Part shown: one piece after another, positions 52,332 through 61,204 of the stretch
How the letters are laid out: every line of letters starts with the position of its first letter
Position numbering within the stretch: position 1 is the stretch's first letter
Source: Zoogloea sp021286885
GTDB taxonomy: Bacteria; Pseudomonadota; Gammaproteobacteria; Burkholderiales; Rhodocyclaceae
Direction: 5' to 3' (one strand)
DNA length: 64,000 nt
NCBI RefSeq assembly: GCF_041915215.1
Contig: NZ_JAYSBV010000009.1
Made by a program: the position numbers and the translations under genes
The notes under the pieces: model-generated
What the model saw: only the letters and a program-made list of their open reading frames with translations
Database searches by the model: none
Told to the model about the DNA's origin: nothing

Positions 52332-53257
52332 CCACTTCGCCCCAGCCGCGCCAGCGCCACCGAGGCCGCAGCGGTGCGGTTTTCGACCCCCAGCTTGGCG
52401 TAGACGTGCTCCAGGTGTTTATTCACGGTACGCGGGCTGGTGCCGAGGATTTCGCCGATATCGGGGCTGGTCTTGCCCTTGATGACCCAATACAACACCT
52501 CGGCCTCCCGGCCCGTGAGGCGGAAGGCGGCGATCAGGGCGTCGAGCATCGCGGCATCCGATTCTTCGCGCAGCATGAGCAGCCATTCGGCCTCGCCGGT
52601 CTGTTCCTGCACGCTCACCACCAAGCGGCGGGGGCCCTGGCTGATACCCAGGGGCGGGAAATCCCGTCCGTCCTGGCGGGCACGCAGGGTTTCATCCAGC
52701 CAGCTGCGCAGGGCGGGCGGTGCCTGCTCTTCGGCGCCCCCCAGGTAATCGGTCATCAGCTTGCGGGCGAGCGGGGTCTGCCAGACGATCTGGCCGCTGC
52801 GCGGGCGCACCGCCAGGGTGGCCTGACCGCAGGCATCGAGGGCCATGCGGGCCTGTTTGGTGAGGCGCGCCGTCTGCATATGGGCGGCGATGCGGGCCAG
52901 CACCTCCTGGGGGCGGATGGGTTTGGTGACGTAATCGGCGCCGCCTGCCGAGAAGGCGGCCACCACGTGCTCGGTTTCGGTGAGGCCGGTCATGAACACG
53001 ATGGGGATGTGCTGGGTGGTGAAATCCGTCTTGAGCCGGCGCGCCACTTCAAATCCGTCCATGCCGGGCATGAGTGCATCGAGCAGGATCACATCGGGCA
53101 GGCTCTGGGCGGCCCGGCGCAGGGCGCTTTCGCCATTGGTGGCCACCAACACCGTGTAGCCGGCCTCATCCAGGGCATCGTGGAGCACGGAGAGGTTGTC
53201 GGGCACGTCGTCCACGATCAACACCAGATCGGTATTCAGCCGGTCAAAATCAGGCAT
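52325..53257 (-). CDS. Response regulator with LuxR-type DNA-binding domain
   Basis: A 310-residue regulator. The N-terminal receiver has LIVDDVPDNLSVLHDALDEA, phospho-aspartate in ILLDALMPGMDGF, and lysine in VTKPIRPQE. After a middle region of about 110 residues, the C-terminal LuxR-type HTH is LTGREAEVLYWVIKGKTSPD and TSPRTVNKHLEHVYAKLGVE. Its ATG at 53257 overlaps the end of the permease-kinase gene by 8 bp, so it is the coupled output partner of that sensor. Confidence 0.92.
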   Translation of the reverse strand: MPDFDRLNTDLVLIVDDVPDNLSVLHDALDEAGYTVLVATNGESALRRAAQSLPDVILLDALMPGMDGFEVARRLKTDFTTQHIPIVFMTGLTETEHVVAAFSAGGADYVTKPIRPQEVLARIAAHMQTARLTKQARMALDACGQATLAVRPRSGQIVWQTPLARKLMTDYLGGAEEQAPPALRSWLDETLRARQDGRDFPPLGISQGPRRLVVSVQEQTGEAEWLLMLREESDAAMLDALIAAFRLTGREAEVLYWVIKGKTSPDIGEILGTSPRTVNKHLEHVYAKLGVENRTAAASVALARLGRSGG

Positions 53258-56200
53258 GGGAGTCGGAGTCCAGCAAGGGGGGAATGGCGTCCAGCTCAAA
53301 ATTGCGGGCGTGGTGACGGATGCGCTCCACAAAGGGCCCATAGGCCGGATCCAGCTGGGCAAGCTGATCCAGGCAGGCATGGATGCCCTTCATGTGGCCC
53401 AGCTCCACCTGGTGGGCCAGGGGTGCCAGGGCCTCGGGCGGGGGGCGTTGCAAGGTGGGGCTAACACCCGGCACAGCCGATACCTGCGGTGGGCTTTGGG
53501 CATCCAGCCAGGTGAGGCCCAGGCGTTGCCCCATCCAATCCAGCAGCTCCGGCACCAGCACGGGCTTGAGAATGAAATCCCGGGCGCCGATGCCCAGCTC
53601 CGGGTCGGGGCTTTCGCTGCGCAGGCCCTTTTCGTAGGCGTTGGCGGAGATGATGGCCACCGGCGTTCCGCCCCGGGGCCCGGCCCGCAGGCGGCGCAGG
53701 GTTTCCCAGCCGTCCATGCCGGGCATGGCCAGATCCAGGAAGATCAGGTCGGGGCGAAAGTCTTCCACCAGGGCCAGACACTCGGCCCCGGAACCCGCCT
53801 GGGCGAGGATGAAGCCCAGGGGCTCCAGCAACTGGATCAGGAACTCCCGGTCTTCGCGCTCGTTATCCACGATCAGCACCCGACGTCGTTCGCCGCCGTA
53901 GCCAGTGATGCGGCGCTGGGGCAGCGCCTCGGGGCCGGCGGGGGACTCGCGCAACTGGGGCAGGAAGAGGCGCACCCGGAAGGTGCTGCCCTCGCCCGGG
54001 GTGCTGCGGGCGCTGAGTTCGCCGCCCATCACATCGGCAAACATGCGGCTGATGGTGAGCCCCAGCCCGGCCCCGCTGGCACCCTGGGCTGAGCTGCCCC
54101 GGGTGAAGGGGTCGAAGATGCGCTCCAGTTCGTCGGCAGAAATCCCCTGACCCGAGTCCTCCACTTCAAAGGTGGCCATTTCGAGCCGGTGCGCCAGGCG
54201 CAGCACAATGCGCCCCCGGGCGGTGTATTTGACCGCATTGCCCAGTAAGTTGATAAGCACCTGGCGCAAGCGCTTTTCATCGGCCCGCACCCAGGCGGGC
54301 AGCTCGCCCCGGGGCTCGTAGCGGAATTCCAGCCCCTTGCTGCTGGCCTGGAGGCGGAACATTTCGACGATCTGCTCCATGAACTCCCGAAAAGCCAGGG
54401 GGCGTACCTCCAGGGTGAGCTTGCCCCCTTCGATCCGGGCGATGTCGAGGGTGCCTTCGATCACCGACAGCAGATGGTCGCCGCTACGCCGGATTACATG
54501 GATGGCCTGGCGCCGGTGGGGCGGGATGGCATCATCCCCGTCCAGAATCTGGGCGTAACCGAGGATGCTGTTGAGGGGCGTGCGCAGTTCGTGGCTGATG
54601 GCAGTGATGTAGCGGCTCTTGGCCTGATTGGCGAGCTCGGCGGCCTGCTTGGCGCGCTGGAGTTCCTGGTCGGTACGTTTGTGGGATTCAATCTCACGCA
54701 TCAGCAGCAGGGTCTGGCGGTTGGACTCTTCCTGGGCCACCTGGCGGCTCTTGTGGGTGAGCACCAGCCACCACAGGGCCAAACCCGCCAAGAGCAGCAG
54801 GGCCATATAGCCCTTGAAAAAAGCAAGGCGCAGGGCGGGCTCGAAGTATTCGGCGCTCTCCCCCAGCAGACTCAGCCCTTGGTAAAACAGCAGCCAGACC
54901 ACCAGCCCCAGCACCGGCGCCACCCCCACCATGAGCAGCAGGTAATGGCCCAGACCCGTGTCCAGATAGGGCCAGACGGGCTCCGGCAGAATGCGCCGCA
55001 TGAAGCGCCCCCACTGGACCGAGAGCCGGGCGTCGGGCTTGCACAGATCATGGCAGCGGGCATCCAGCGAACAACACAGGGAGCAGATAGGCCCCTGATA
55101 GGCCGGGCAGCGGGCCAGATCATCGGCCTCGAAGACCCCTTCGCAGATCACGCAGCGGGCGTGCCCCTCGGGTACAGGTTCGGGGCTGCGCGCCAGGTAG
55201 TAGCGCCCCCCCGTGAGCCAGGCGATGAGGGGGGCGCACACAAAGGCGACGAGCATCGCAATCAGCGCCGAGAAGGCCCGGGCCTCCGCGCCGAAAGCCC
55301 CCAGATAGGCCAGCACCGACAGGAGCGAGGCGATACCCATGGCCCCAACTCCCACCGGATTCACGTCGTACAAATGGGCGCGCTTGAACTCGATGCCCGG
55401 CGGCGAGAGGCCCAGGGGCTTGTTGATGACCAGATCGGCCACCACCGCCATCATCCATGAGATCGCCAGATTGGCGTACAGGCCCAGCACCTGGCCCAGG
55501 GCCTGGAACACATCCAGCTCCATCAGCATCAGGGCAATGAGGGTGTTGAACACCATCCACACCACCCGCCCCGGGTGGCTATGGGTGAGCCGGGCAAAGA
55601 AGTTGGACCAGGCCAGGGAGCCCGCATAGGCGTTGGTCACATTGATCTTGAGTTGGGAGACCACCACGAACAGGGCCGTGGCCCCCACCGCCCACGGCTG
55701 GCTCGGAAAAACGTATTCGTAGGCCGCCAGATACATCTGGTTCGGGTCCACCGCCCGCAGCACCGGCACTGCGTTGCTGATGGCCAGGTAAGCGAGCAGC
55801 GCCCCACCCAGCATCTTGACCACCCCCAGCAGCACCCAGCCGGGGCCGCCCACCAGCACGGCAGTCCACCAGCGCCGCTCCTGGCCGGGGCGCGGTTCGG
55901 GCAGGAAGCGCAGGTAATCGGCCTGTTCCCCCATCTGGGTGATGAGGGCGATGCCCACCGTGAGGGCCGCCCCAAAGGCCTGCATGTTGAAGGCCGGGCC
56001 CAGATCATGGATGCCGCCATAGCCTGCCATGTCTTGCAGCAAGCCCGGGCGGGCGTGGAGCACGAACACGAAGGGCAACCCCAGCATCACCAGCCACAAA
56101 GGCTGGGTGAGGGCCTGGAGCCGGGTGATGGCCGTCACCCCGTGGGTCACCAGCGGAATCACCACCATCGCGCACAACAAATAACCCCAGGCGGGCGGAA

Positions 56201-56672
56201 TATCGAAGGCCAGCTCCAGGGCGTAGGCCATGATCGCCGCTTCCAGGGCGAAAAAGATGAAGGTGAAGGAGGCGTAAATCAGCGACGTGAGGGTGGAGCC
56301 GATGTAACCAAACCCGGCGCCCCGAGTCAGGAGATCCATGTCCACCCCGTAGCGGGCGGCGTAGATGCTGATGGGCAAGCCCGCCAGAAAGATGATGAGC
56401 CCGGTAGCCAGAATCGCCCACAGGGCATTGGCAAAGCCGTACTCCACCAGCAAGGTCGCCCCCACCGCCTCCAGCACCAGAAACGAGGCGACCCCGAAGG
56501 CGGTGTTGGCCACCTGGAACTCGGACCAGCGCCGATGGCTGCGGGCGGTAAAACGGAGGGCGTAATCCTCCATGGTCTCCCGGGCCACCCAGCGGTTGTA
56601 ATCCCGGCGAACCTTGACAACCCGCTGGACGGCCTCCGGCGGGAAACCGGAAGGAGGAAGGGCGCTGCTCAC
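53250..56672 (-). CDS. NCS1 nucleobase/cation permease fused to hybrid histidine kinase-receiver
   Basis: A 1140-residue fusion. Residues about 40-500 form a 12-helix permease of the NCS1 cytosine/purine/hydantoin group (DYALRFTARSHRRWSEFQVA, DLLTRGAGFGYIGS, NVTNAYAGSLAWSNFF). A cysteine-rich segment with eight Cys follows (about 506-548; CVICEGVFEADDLARC, CSLCC). Two more membrane helices come next, then a kinase with phospho-His about 694 (ISHELRTPLNSILGYAQIL) and ATPase motifs (NLLGNAVKYTA, GAGLGLTISRMF). The C-terminal receiver has Asp about 980 (FLDLAMPGMDGW). Transporter-kinase fusions like CbrA are known; here the input is NCS1. Confidence 0.9.
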   Translation of the reverse strand: MSSALPPSGFPPEAVQRVVKVRRDYNRWVARETMEDYALRFTARSHRRWSEFQVANTAFGVASFLVLEAVGATLLVEYGFANALWAILATGLIIFLAGLPISIYAARYGVDMDLLTRGAGFGYIGSTLTSLIYASFTFIFFALEAAIMAYALELAFDIPPAWGYLLCAMVVIPLVTHGVTAITRLQALTQPLWLVMLGLPFVFVLHARPGLLQDMAGYGGIHDLGPAFNMQAFGAALTVGIALITQMGEQADYLRFLPEPRPGQERRWWTAVLVGGPGWVLLGVVKMLGGALLAYLAISNAVPVLRAVDPNQMYLAAYEYVFPSQPWAVGATALFVVVSQLKINVTNAYAGSLAWSNFFARLTHSHPGRVVWMVFNTLIALMLMELDVFQALGQVLGLYANLAISWMMAVVADLVINKPLGLSPPGIEFKRAHLYDVNPVGVGAMGIASLLSVLAYLGAFGAEARAFSALIAMLVAFVCAPLIAWLTGGRYYLARSPEPVPEGHARCVICEGVFEADDLARCPAYQGPICSLCCSLDARCHDLCKPDARLSVQWGRFMRRILPEPVWPYLDTGLGHYLLLMVGVAPVLGLVVWLLFYQGLSLLGESAEYFEPALRLAFFKGYMALLLLAGLALWWLVLTHKSRQVAQEESNRQTLLLMREIESHKRTDQELQRAKQAAELANQAKSRYITAISHELRTPLNSILGYAQILDGDDAIPPHRRQAIHVIRRSGDHLLSVIEGTLDIARIEGGKLTLEVRPLAFREFMEQIVEMFRLQASSKGLEFRYEPRGELPAWVRADEKRLRQVLINLLGNAVKYTARGRIVLRLAHRLEMATFEVEDSGQGISADELERIFDPFTRGSSAQGASGAGLGLTISRMFADVMGGELSARSTPGEGSTFRVRLFLPQLRESPAGPEALPQRRITGYGGERRRVLIVDNEREDREFLIQLLEPLGFILAQAGSGAECLALVEDFRPDLIFLDLAMPGMDGWETLRRLRAGPRGGTPVAIISANAYEKGLRSESPDPELGIGARDFILKPVLVPELLDWMGQRLGLTWLDAQSPPQVSAVPGVSPTLQRPPPEALAPLAHQVELGHMKGIHACLDQLAQLDPAYGPFVERIRHHARNFELDAIPPLLDSDSHA

Positions 56673-56682
56673 AGGGGCGGGC

Positions 56683-58065
56683 TCAGGGCTTCATGCCCAG
56701 GCGCTCCAGCCGGTAGCGCAGGGAACGGAAGGTCACACCCAGCACCCGGGCGGCGGCGGTGCGGTTGCCGCCGGTCTGCTCCAGGGCTTCTTCGATGGCC
56801 TGGCGCTCCATCCGATCCAGGTAATCCTGGAGCGCCACGCCTCCCGAGCCTGCCCCACTGGTGGGCAGCGCAGTGGGTTCCCCCACGTCGGCCGGGTCCA
56901 GCAACAGGTCTTCCACTTCAATGTGGTTATTGCTGCACAGGGCCAGGGCCCGCTCCAGCACGTTCTCCAGCTCCCGTACATTGCCGGGAAAGGAATAGCC
57001 CATCAGGGCGCGCAGGGCGGCACTCCCCAGCACGGGGGGCACCATGCCGGAATGCTCCGAGAGGCGGGTGAGAATGGCATCAGCCAGCTCGGGGATATCT
57101 TCGCTCCGCTCCCGCAGGGCGGGCATGCGCAGTTCGATCACATTGAGCCGGTAAAACAGATCCTGCCGGAAGCGGCCCGCCTCCACCAGCGCCTTGAGGT
57201 TCTGGTGGGTGGCACTCAGGATGCGCACGTCCACCGGGGTTTCGGTGGTGTCACCCAGGCGGCGGATTTTCTTTTCCTGAATGGCGCGCAGCAGCTTGAC
57301 CTGCATGGGCAGAGGCAGATCGGCCACTTCGTCGAGGAAGAGGGTGCCCCCATGGGCGGCCTGGAAAAAGCCTTCCCTATCCACCTCGGCCCCGGTATAG
57401 GCGCCCCGACGCGCCCCGAAGAACTCACTTTCCATCAGGTTTTCGGGGATCGCACCGCAATTCACCGGCACGAAGGGGCCGCTGGCCCGGGGGCCCAGGG
57501 CGTGGATCAGGCGGGCGGCCTTTTCCTTGCCGCTGCCAGACTCCCCCGAAATCAGCACCGGGGCCTGACTACGGGAGAGTTTTTCGATCAGACCGCGCAC
57601 CTGCGCCATGGCCTGGGAGGTGCCACTCAGCTTAGCCCCCTCCCCGCCGACGGGCGGCTCGAAACCCGGCACTGCGCAGACAGACTTCACCAAGGCGCGC
57701 AGCTGTTCAAGGCTCACCGGCTTGGCCAGATAATCAAAAGCGCCCGCCTTGAGGGCGGTAACGGCGTTGTCCATGCTGCCAAAAGCAGTGATCACCGCCA
57801 CCGGCAAATCACGCACGTGCTCGTTGATGTGATGCACGAGGCTGAGCCCGTCACCATCAGGCAGGCGCATGTCGGTCAGACACAGGCGATAGCGGCGCTC
57901 GGCAAGCAGGCGGCGTGCTTCTGCCAGCGTCCCCGCCCCATCGCTGCCCAGACCCAGACGCAGGAGGGTCATTTCGAGCAATTCACGGATATCGTCTTCG
58001 TCGTCAACGATCAGGACATCCGCCCCCCGGGAAACACGCTTTTCGTGATGCATCACTGATTTCAT
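56683..58065 (-). CDS. pilR: Sigma-54-dependent response regulator PilR
   Basis: A 460-residue NtrC-family regulator. The receiver (VLIVDDEDDIRELLEM, TDMRLPDGDG) is followed by an AAA+ domain with Walker A GESGSGKEK, the sigma-54 contact loop GAYTGAEVD, and GTLFLDEVADLPLPMQ. The Fis-type HTH at the end is QTGGNRTAAARVLGVTFRSL. It activates type IV pilin transcription in the PilSR system. I chose ATG 58065 because it overlaps the pilS stop as ATGA. The pilA gene itself is not in the window. Confidence 0.9.
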   Translation of the reverse strand: MKSVMHHEKRVSRGADVLIVDDEDDIRELLEMTLLRLGLGSDGAGTLAEARRLLAERRYRLCLTDMRLPDGDGLSLVHHINEHVRDLPVAVITAFGSMDNAVTALKAGAFDYLAKPVSLEQLRALVKSVCAVPGFEPPVGGEGAKLSGTSQAMAQVRGLIEKLSRSQAPVLISGESGSGKEKAARLIHALGPRASGPFVPVNCGAIPENLMESEFFGARRGAYTGAEVDREGFFQAAHGGTLFLDEVADLPLPMQVKLLRAIQEKKIRRLGDTTETPVDVRILSATHQNLKALVEAGRFRQDLFYRLNVIELRMPALRERSEDIPELADAILTRLSEHSGMVPPVLGSAALRALMGYSFPGNVRELENVLERALALCSNNHIEVEDLLLDPADVGEPTALPTSGAGSGGVALQDYLDRMERQAIEEALEQTGGNRTAAARVLGVTFRSLRYRLERLGMKP

Positions 58066-59630
58066 GGTCTGCTTCGTCCTGTCAGCCGGAAACACGCTCC
58101 CTGCCGGGAGGGCAGCAAATCCAGCTGCAAACCGTTGGCATCGGCCAGTTCCCGGGCGATATAAAGCCCGAGGCCTGTGCCTTTGGAATGGGTGGTGAAA
58201 AAGGGTTCAAATACGTGGGCATGCAACTCTTCGGGAATGCCTGGCCCATCATCCGTCACTTCAAGAACGGTGAGCACGTCATCCCGGGCCTGGGCCTGGA
58301 TGCAAATGGCGCCGGCGGCGGTACTCGAATAACGCCGTGCGTTATCCAGCAGATTCCAGAGAATCTGACGCAAATGGGCTCTATCCACCACCAGCTGCAA
58401 ATCCGGGGGCACCCGATTTTGCACCTGCGCCTTTTCGGCCAGGCCCAGCGTAAACTCATCCAACAGCTCGGCCACGAACAAACCGAGCGGCAAAACCTCG
58501 GGCAGGGCTTCGTCCCGGCGGCCCAGGGCCAGCACATCACTCACCAGGCGTTCGATACGCTGGGCATTGTTGCCGATGATGCTGATCAGACGGCGCTGGG
58601 TATCCATGCGCTGCTCATCCACCAATAATTCGGACGCCTGGGCAATGGCTGACAAAGGATTGCGGATTTCATGGGCAAAGCTGGCCGTCAGCCGCCCCAA
58701 GGCGGCCAGCTTGATCTGCTGCACCTGGCGATTGACCTGATCCTGATCTTCCAGATAGATCACCGCACCGCTGCCCTTGCCCAAACCGATCAGGCGGGCC
58801 ACCAGCGCCTTGCCGTTTGCTTCGGCGGTGAGTGCGCGGGGCACCCGGTCAATCCGGTTCTGGCCGTGCTCCTGACGCAGGGCGGCCAGGGCCGGGGAGA
58901 ACAGCTCCAGCCGCTCGCCCTTATGTAGCGCTCGCCCGAGCAGGCGGCAGGCCGCCGGGTTGAACTGGCGCAAGGATTGATCCCCATCGATGACCAACAC
59001 GCCGTCCTGCATGTCAGCGATGATTTGCTGATTCACCCGAAACTGGCTGGCCAGATCCTCGCCCCGCTTGCGGGCCAGGGCTTCATTGGCCTCTGCCCAA
59101 CTCGCCAGCAAGCGGGCCAGTTGAGCAATCGCAAAAAAGCCGATACACGTGATGCCCACACTGAAAAAATCAGCCGATTCGCCCGAACGCAGGGTGCGCA
59201 AAAAATTTTCGAACAGCACCGCAATGGTGGCGTACGAGGCAAAGAACAACACCATGCGCCCTCGCCCCAGCAGCCCCCCGGCCGCCAGGGTAACCATCAA
59301 CAAGATCGGCATCCCGCTCCGGTAGCCCCCGCTGCTGCCCATGATCAGGGTGAGCACGGTGATGTCCACCAGCACCAGGGTTGTCACCTGGGCCACGGGC
59401 CCCAGGCCTGGCAGGGTGAAGCCAAAGCCCAGCAGGATCACCACGAGCAGGTAGAACAGGGACACCACTATGAACAGGGTGGGCGCATCGGCCCCCAGGT
59501 TCAGCACCGGCCCCGCCATCAAGAAGAAGGCTGCCAGGGCCAGGCGGAAGCTGTTCAGGTAAAGCTGGGGCTTTTCGAGTCGCTGGCGTAACTCGTCCTG
59601 CTCATCGAGCACAGCGCCCAAACCGTTCAT
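58062..59630 (-). CDS. pilS: Sensor histidine kinase PilS
   Basis: A 522-residue membrane kinase. Six hydrophobic helices in the first about 200 residues (such as LALAAFFLMAGPVLN and GMPILLMVTLAAGGLLG) are followed by a PAS domain, phosphoacceptor FAHEIRNPLSAIAQASELLV, and ATPase motifs with NLLDNARRYSS and GTGLGLYIARELAD. Six membrane helices with PAS and kinase is the PilS layout. It overlaps the PP0621-like gene upstream and pilR downstream, each by 4 bp as ATGA. Confidence 0.88.
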   Translation of the reverse strand: MNGLGAVLDEQDELRQRLEKPQLYLNSFRLALAAFFLMAGPVLNLGADAPTLFIVVSLFYLLVVILLGFGFTLPGLGPVAQVTTLVLVDITVLTLIMGSSGGYRSGMPILLMVTLAAGGLLGRGRMVLFFASYATIAVLFENFLRTLRSGESADFFSVGITCIGFFAIAQLARLLASWAEANEALARKRGEDLASQFRVNQQIIADMQDGVLVIDGDQSLRQFNPAACRLLGRALHKGERLELFSPALAALRQEHGQNRIDRVPRALTAEANGKALVARLIGLGKGSGAVIYLEDQDQVNRQVQQIKLAALGRLTASFAHEIRNPLSAIAQASELLVDEQRMDTQRRLISIIGNNAQRIERLVSDVLALGRRDEALPEVLPLGLFVAELLDEFTLGLAEKAQVQNRVPPDLQLVVDRAHLRQILWNLLDNARRYSSTAAGAICIQAQARDDVLTVLEVTDDGPGIPEELHAHVFEPFFTTHSKGTGLGLYIARELADANGLQLDLLPSRQGACFRLTGRSRP

Positions 59631-59887
59631 GGGCGCGGCCCCAGATCCCGATGGGCAGCAGAACAATAAAACCGGCCCTGGGCACGCAGTCCTTCGGTTT
59701 CGGGGACATGCAGGCCACAGTGGGCGCAGGGCAGCACCTCTTCGCTCTCGATGGCCTGGGGAGGCACGGCCGCCCCCGCATCGGGGCCTTCCTCGGGCGC
59801 ACGGGTTGCGGGTGGTTTGCGCACGAAGCTGCGCCGTACCTGAAAAATCACAAACAGCAACAGCAAAAACAGCAGCAAGTTACGCAC
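59627..59887 (-). CDS. PP0621 family small membrane protein
   Basis: An 86-residue protein with one N-terminal helix (RNLLLFLLLLFVIFQVRRSF) and a C-terminal zinc-knuckle-like part CAHCGLHVPETEGLRAQG followed by RFYCSAAHRDLG. This pattern, conserved as CxxC-H-C-H upstream of pilS, is the PP0621 family. Start GTG at 59885-59887 has AAGGAG before it. Its stop overlaps pilS by 4 bp (ATGA). Function unknown. Confidence 0.82.
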   Translation of the reverse strand: MRNLLLFLLLLFVIFQVRRSFVRKPPATRAPEEGPDAGAAVPPQAIESEEVLPCAHCGLHVPETEGLRAQGRFYCSAAHRDLGPRP

Positions 59888-59916
59888 GGAACGCTCTCCT
59901 TCAAGGCGGCGCGAGT

Positions 59917-61077
59917 TTAGCAGAAGCGTTCCAGACGCTCGCAGGCCGCCTGGAGGGTTTCCGGGCGCTTGGCAAAGCAGAAGCGAATCACGCCCTCATC
60001 CCGGCCGTCGGTGAAAAACGCCGACAGGGGAATCGCCGCCACGCCCACCTCCCGGGTGAGCCACTCCACGAAGGCGGTGTCGGAGGCATCTGAAATGGCT
60101 CCATAGCGCACCGTCTGGAAATACGTGCCGGCGCAGGGTAGAAGTTCAAAACGGGTTGCGGCCAGGGCGGCCCGGAACTGGTCGCGCTTCTGCTGGTAGA
60201 AGGCAGCGAGTTCCAGATGGTGGGCCGGGTTGGCCATGAAATCGGCCAGGGCCAGCTGCACCGGAGTATTCACCGTGAACACATTGAACTGGTGCACCTT
60301 GCGGAATTCGGCCATGAGGGCCGCCGGGGCGCAGAGGTAGCCCACCTTCCAGCCGGTGACGTGGTAAGTCTTGCCGAAGCTGGACACCACCAGACTGCGC
60401 TCGGCCAGCGCGGGATAACGGGCCACGCTCTCGTGGCTGGCGCCATCAAACACGATGTGTTCGTACACTTCATCCGACACGATGATGATGTCGGTACCCC
60501 GCACCAGGGCGGCCAACTGGGCCATATCGGCAGCACTCCACACCGCCCCGCTGGGGTTGTGGGGCGTGTTGATCATGATCATCCGGGTGCGGGGGCTGAT
60601 CAGGGCAGCCACCTCGGCCCAATCCGGACGGTAGTCGGGGGCCTGAAGCCGGGCGCGGCGCACCATGCCCCCCTGCAGCTCGATGGCCGGGATATAGGAG
60701 TCATACACCGGCTCGAACACGATCACCTCGTCCCCCGGGTGCACCAGGGCCGCCACGGCGGTGAATAGGGCCTGGGTGGCCCCCGCCGTCACGGTGATCT
60801 CGGTTTCAGCATCGTAGGCCGCGCCGTACAGGGCCTGGAGCTTGGTGGCAATGGCTTCCCGCAGCTGGGGCATACCGGCCATGGGCGCGTACTGGTTGGC
60901 CCCTGCTCGCATCCAGTGCTGAACCCGGGCAAACAGCTCGGGATCGGCTTCAAAATCGGGAAACCCCTGGGACAGGTTGATGGCGCCGCATTCCTGGGCC
61001 AAGCGGGACATGCGGGTGAAGATGGTGGTGCCCACGGCGGGCAGGCGGGACTGAACTTCAAAAGGCAGGCGGGGCAT
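59917..61077 (-). CDS. ybdL: Methionine aminotransferase-like class I aminotransferase
   Basis: A 386-residue PLP enzyme. Family motifs are MSRLAQECGAINLSQGFPDF, NTPHNPSGAVWSAADMAQL, and the PLP lysine in VVSSFGKTYHVTGWKVGYLC. It resembles E. coli YbdL, which prefers methionine and the keto acid KMTB. The start at 61077 (MPRLPFEVQSRLP) excludes an open but unrelated upstream extension. It is divergent from mtnA, which fits methionine recycling. Confidence 0.88.
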   Translation of the reverse strand: MPRLPFEVQSRLPAVGTTIFTRMSRLAQECGAINLSQGFPDFEADPELFARVQHWMRAGANQYAPMAGMPQLREAIATKLQALYGAAYDAETEITVTAGATQALFTAVAALVHPGDEVIVFEPVYDSYIPAIELQGGMVRRARLQAPDYRPDWAEVAALISPRTRMIMINTPHNPSGAVWSAADMAQLAALVRGTDIIIVSDEVYEHIVFDGASHESVARYPALAERSLVVSSFGKTYHVTGWKVGYLCAPAALMAEFRKVHQFNVFTVNTPVQLALADFMANPAHHLELAAFYQQKRDQFRAALAATRFELLPCAGTYFQTVRYGAISDASDTAFVEWLTREVGVAAIPLSAFFTDGRDEGVIRFCFAKRPETLQAACERLERFC

Positions 61078-61204
61078 CGGGGAATCTCCGGTTTCAGCCC
61101 TGAAATTCTGGCAGAAGCGCCCCCGCTCGGCCAGCGATGGGGATTCGGCCTCGTCCCCCTGCGGGTTCCTCGTTACAATTCGGCCCAATCTTTCGCCATT
61201 CACC

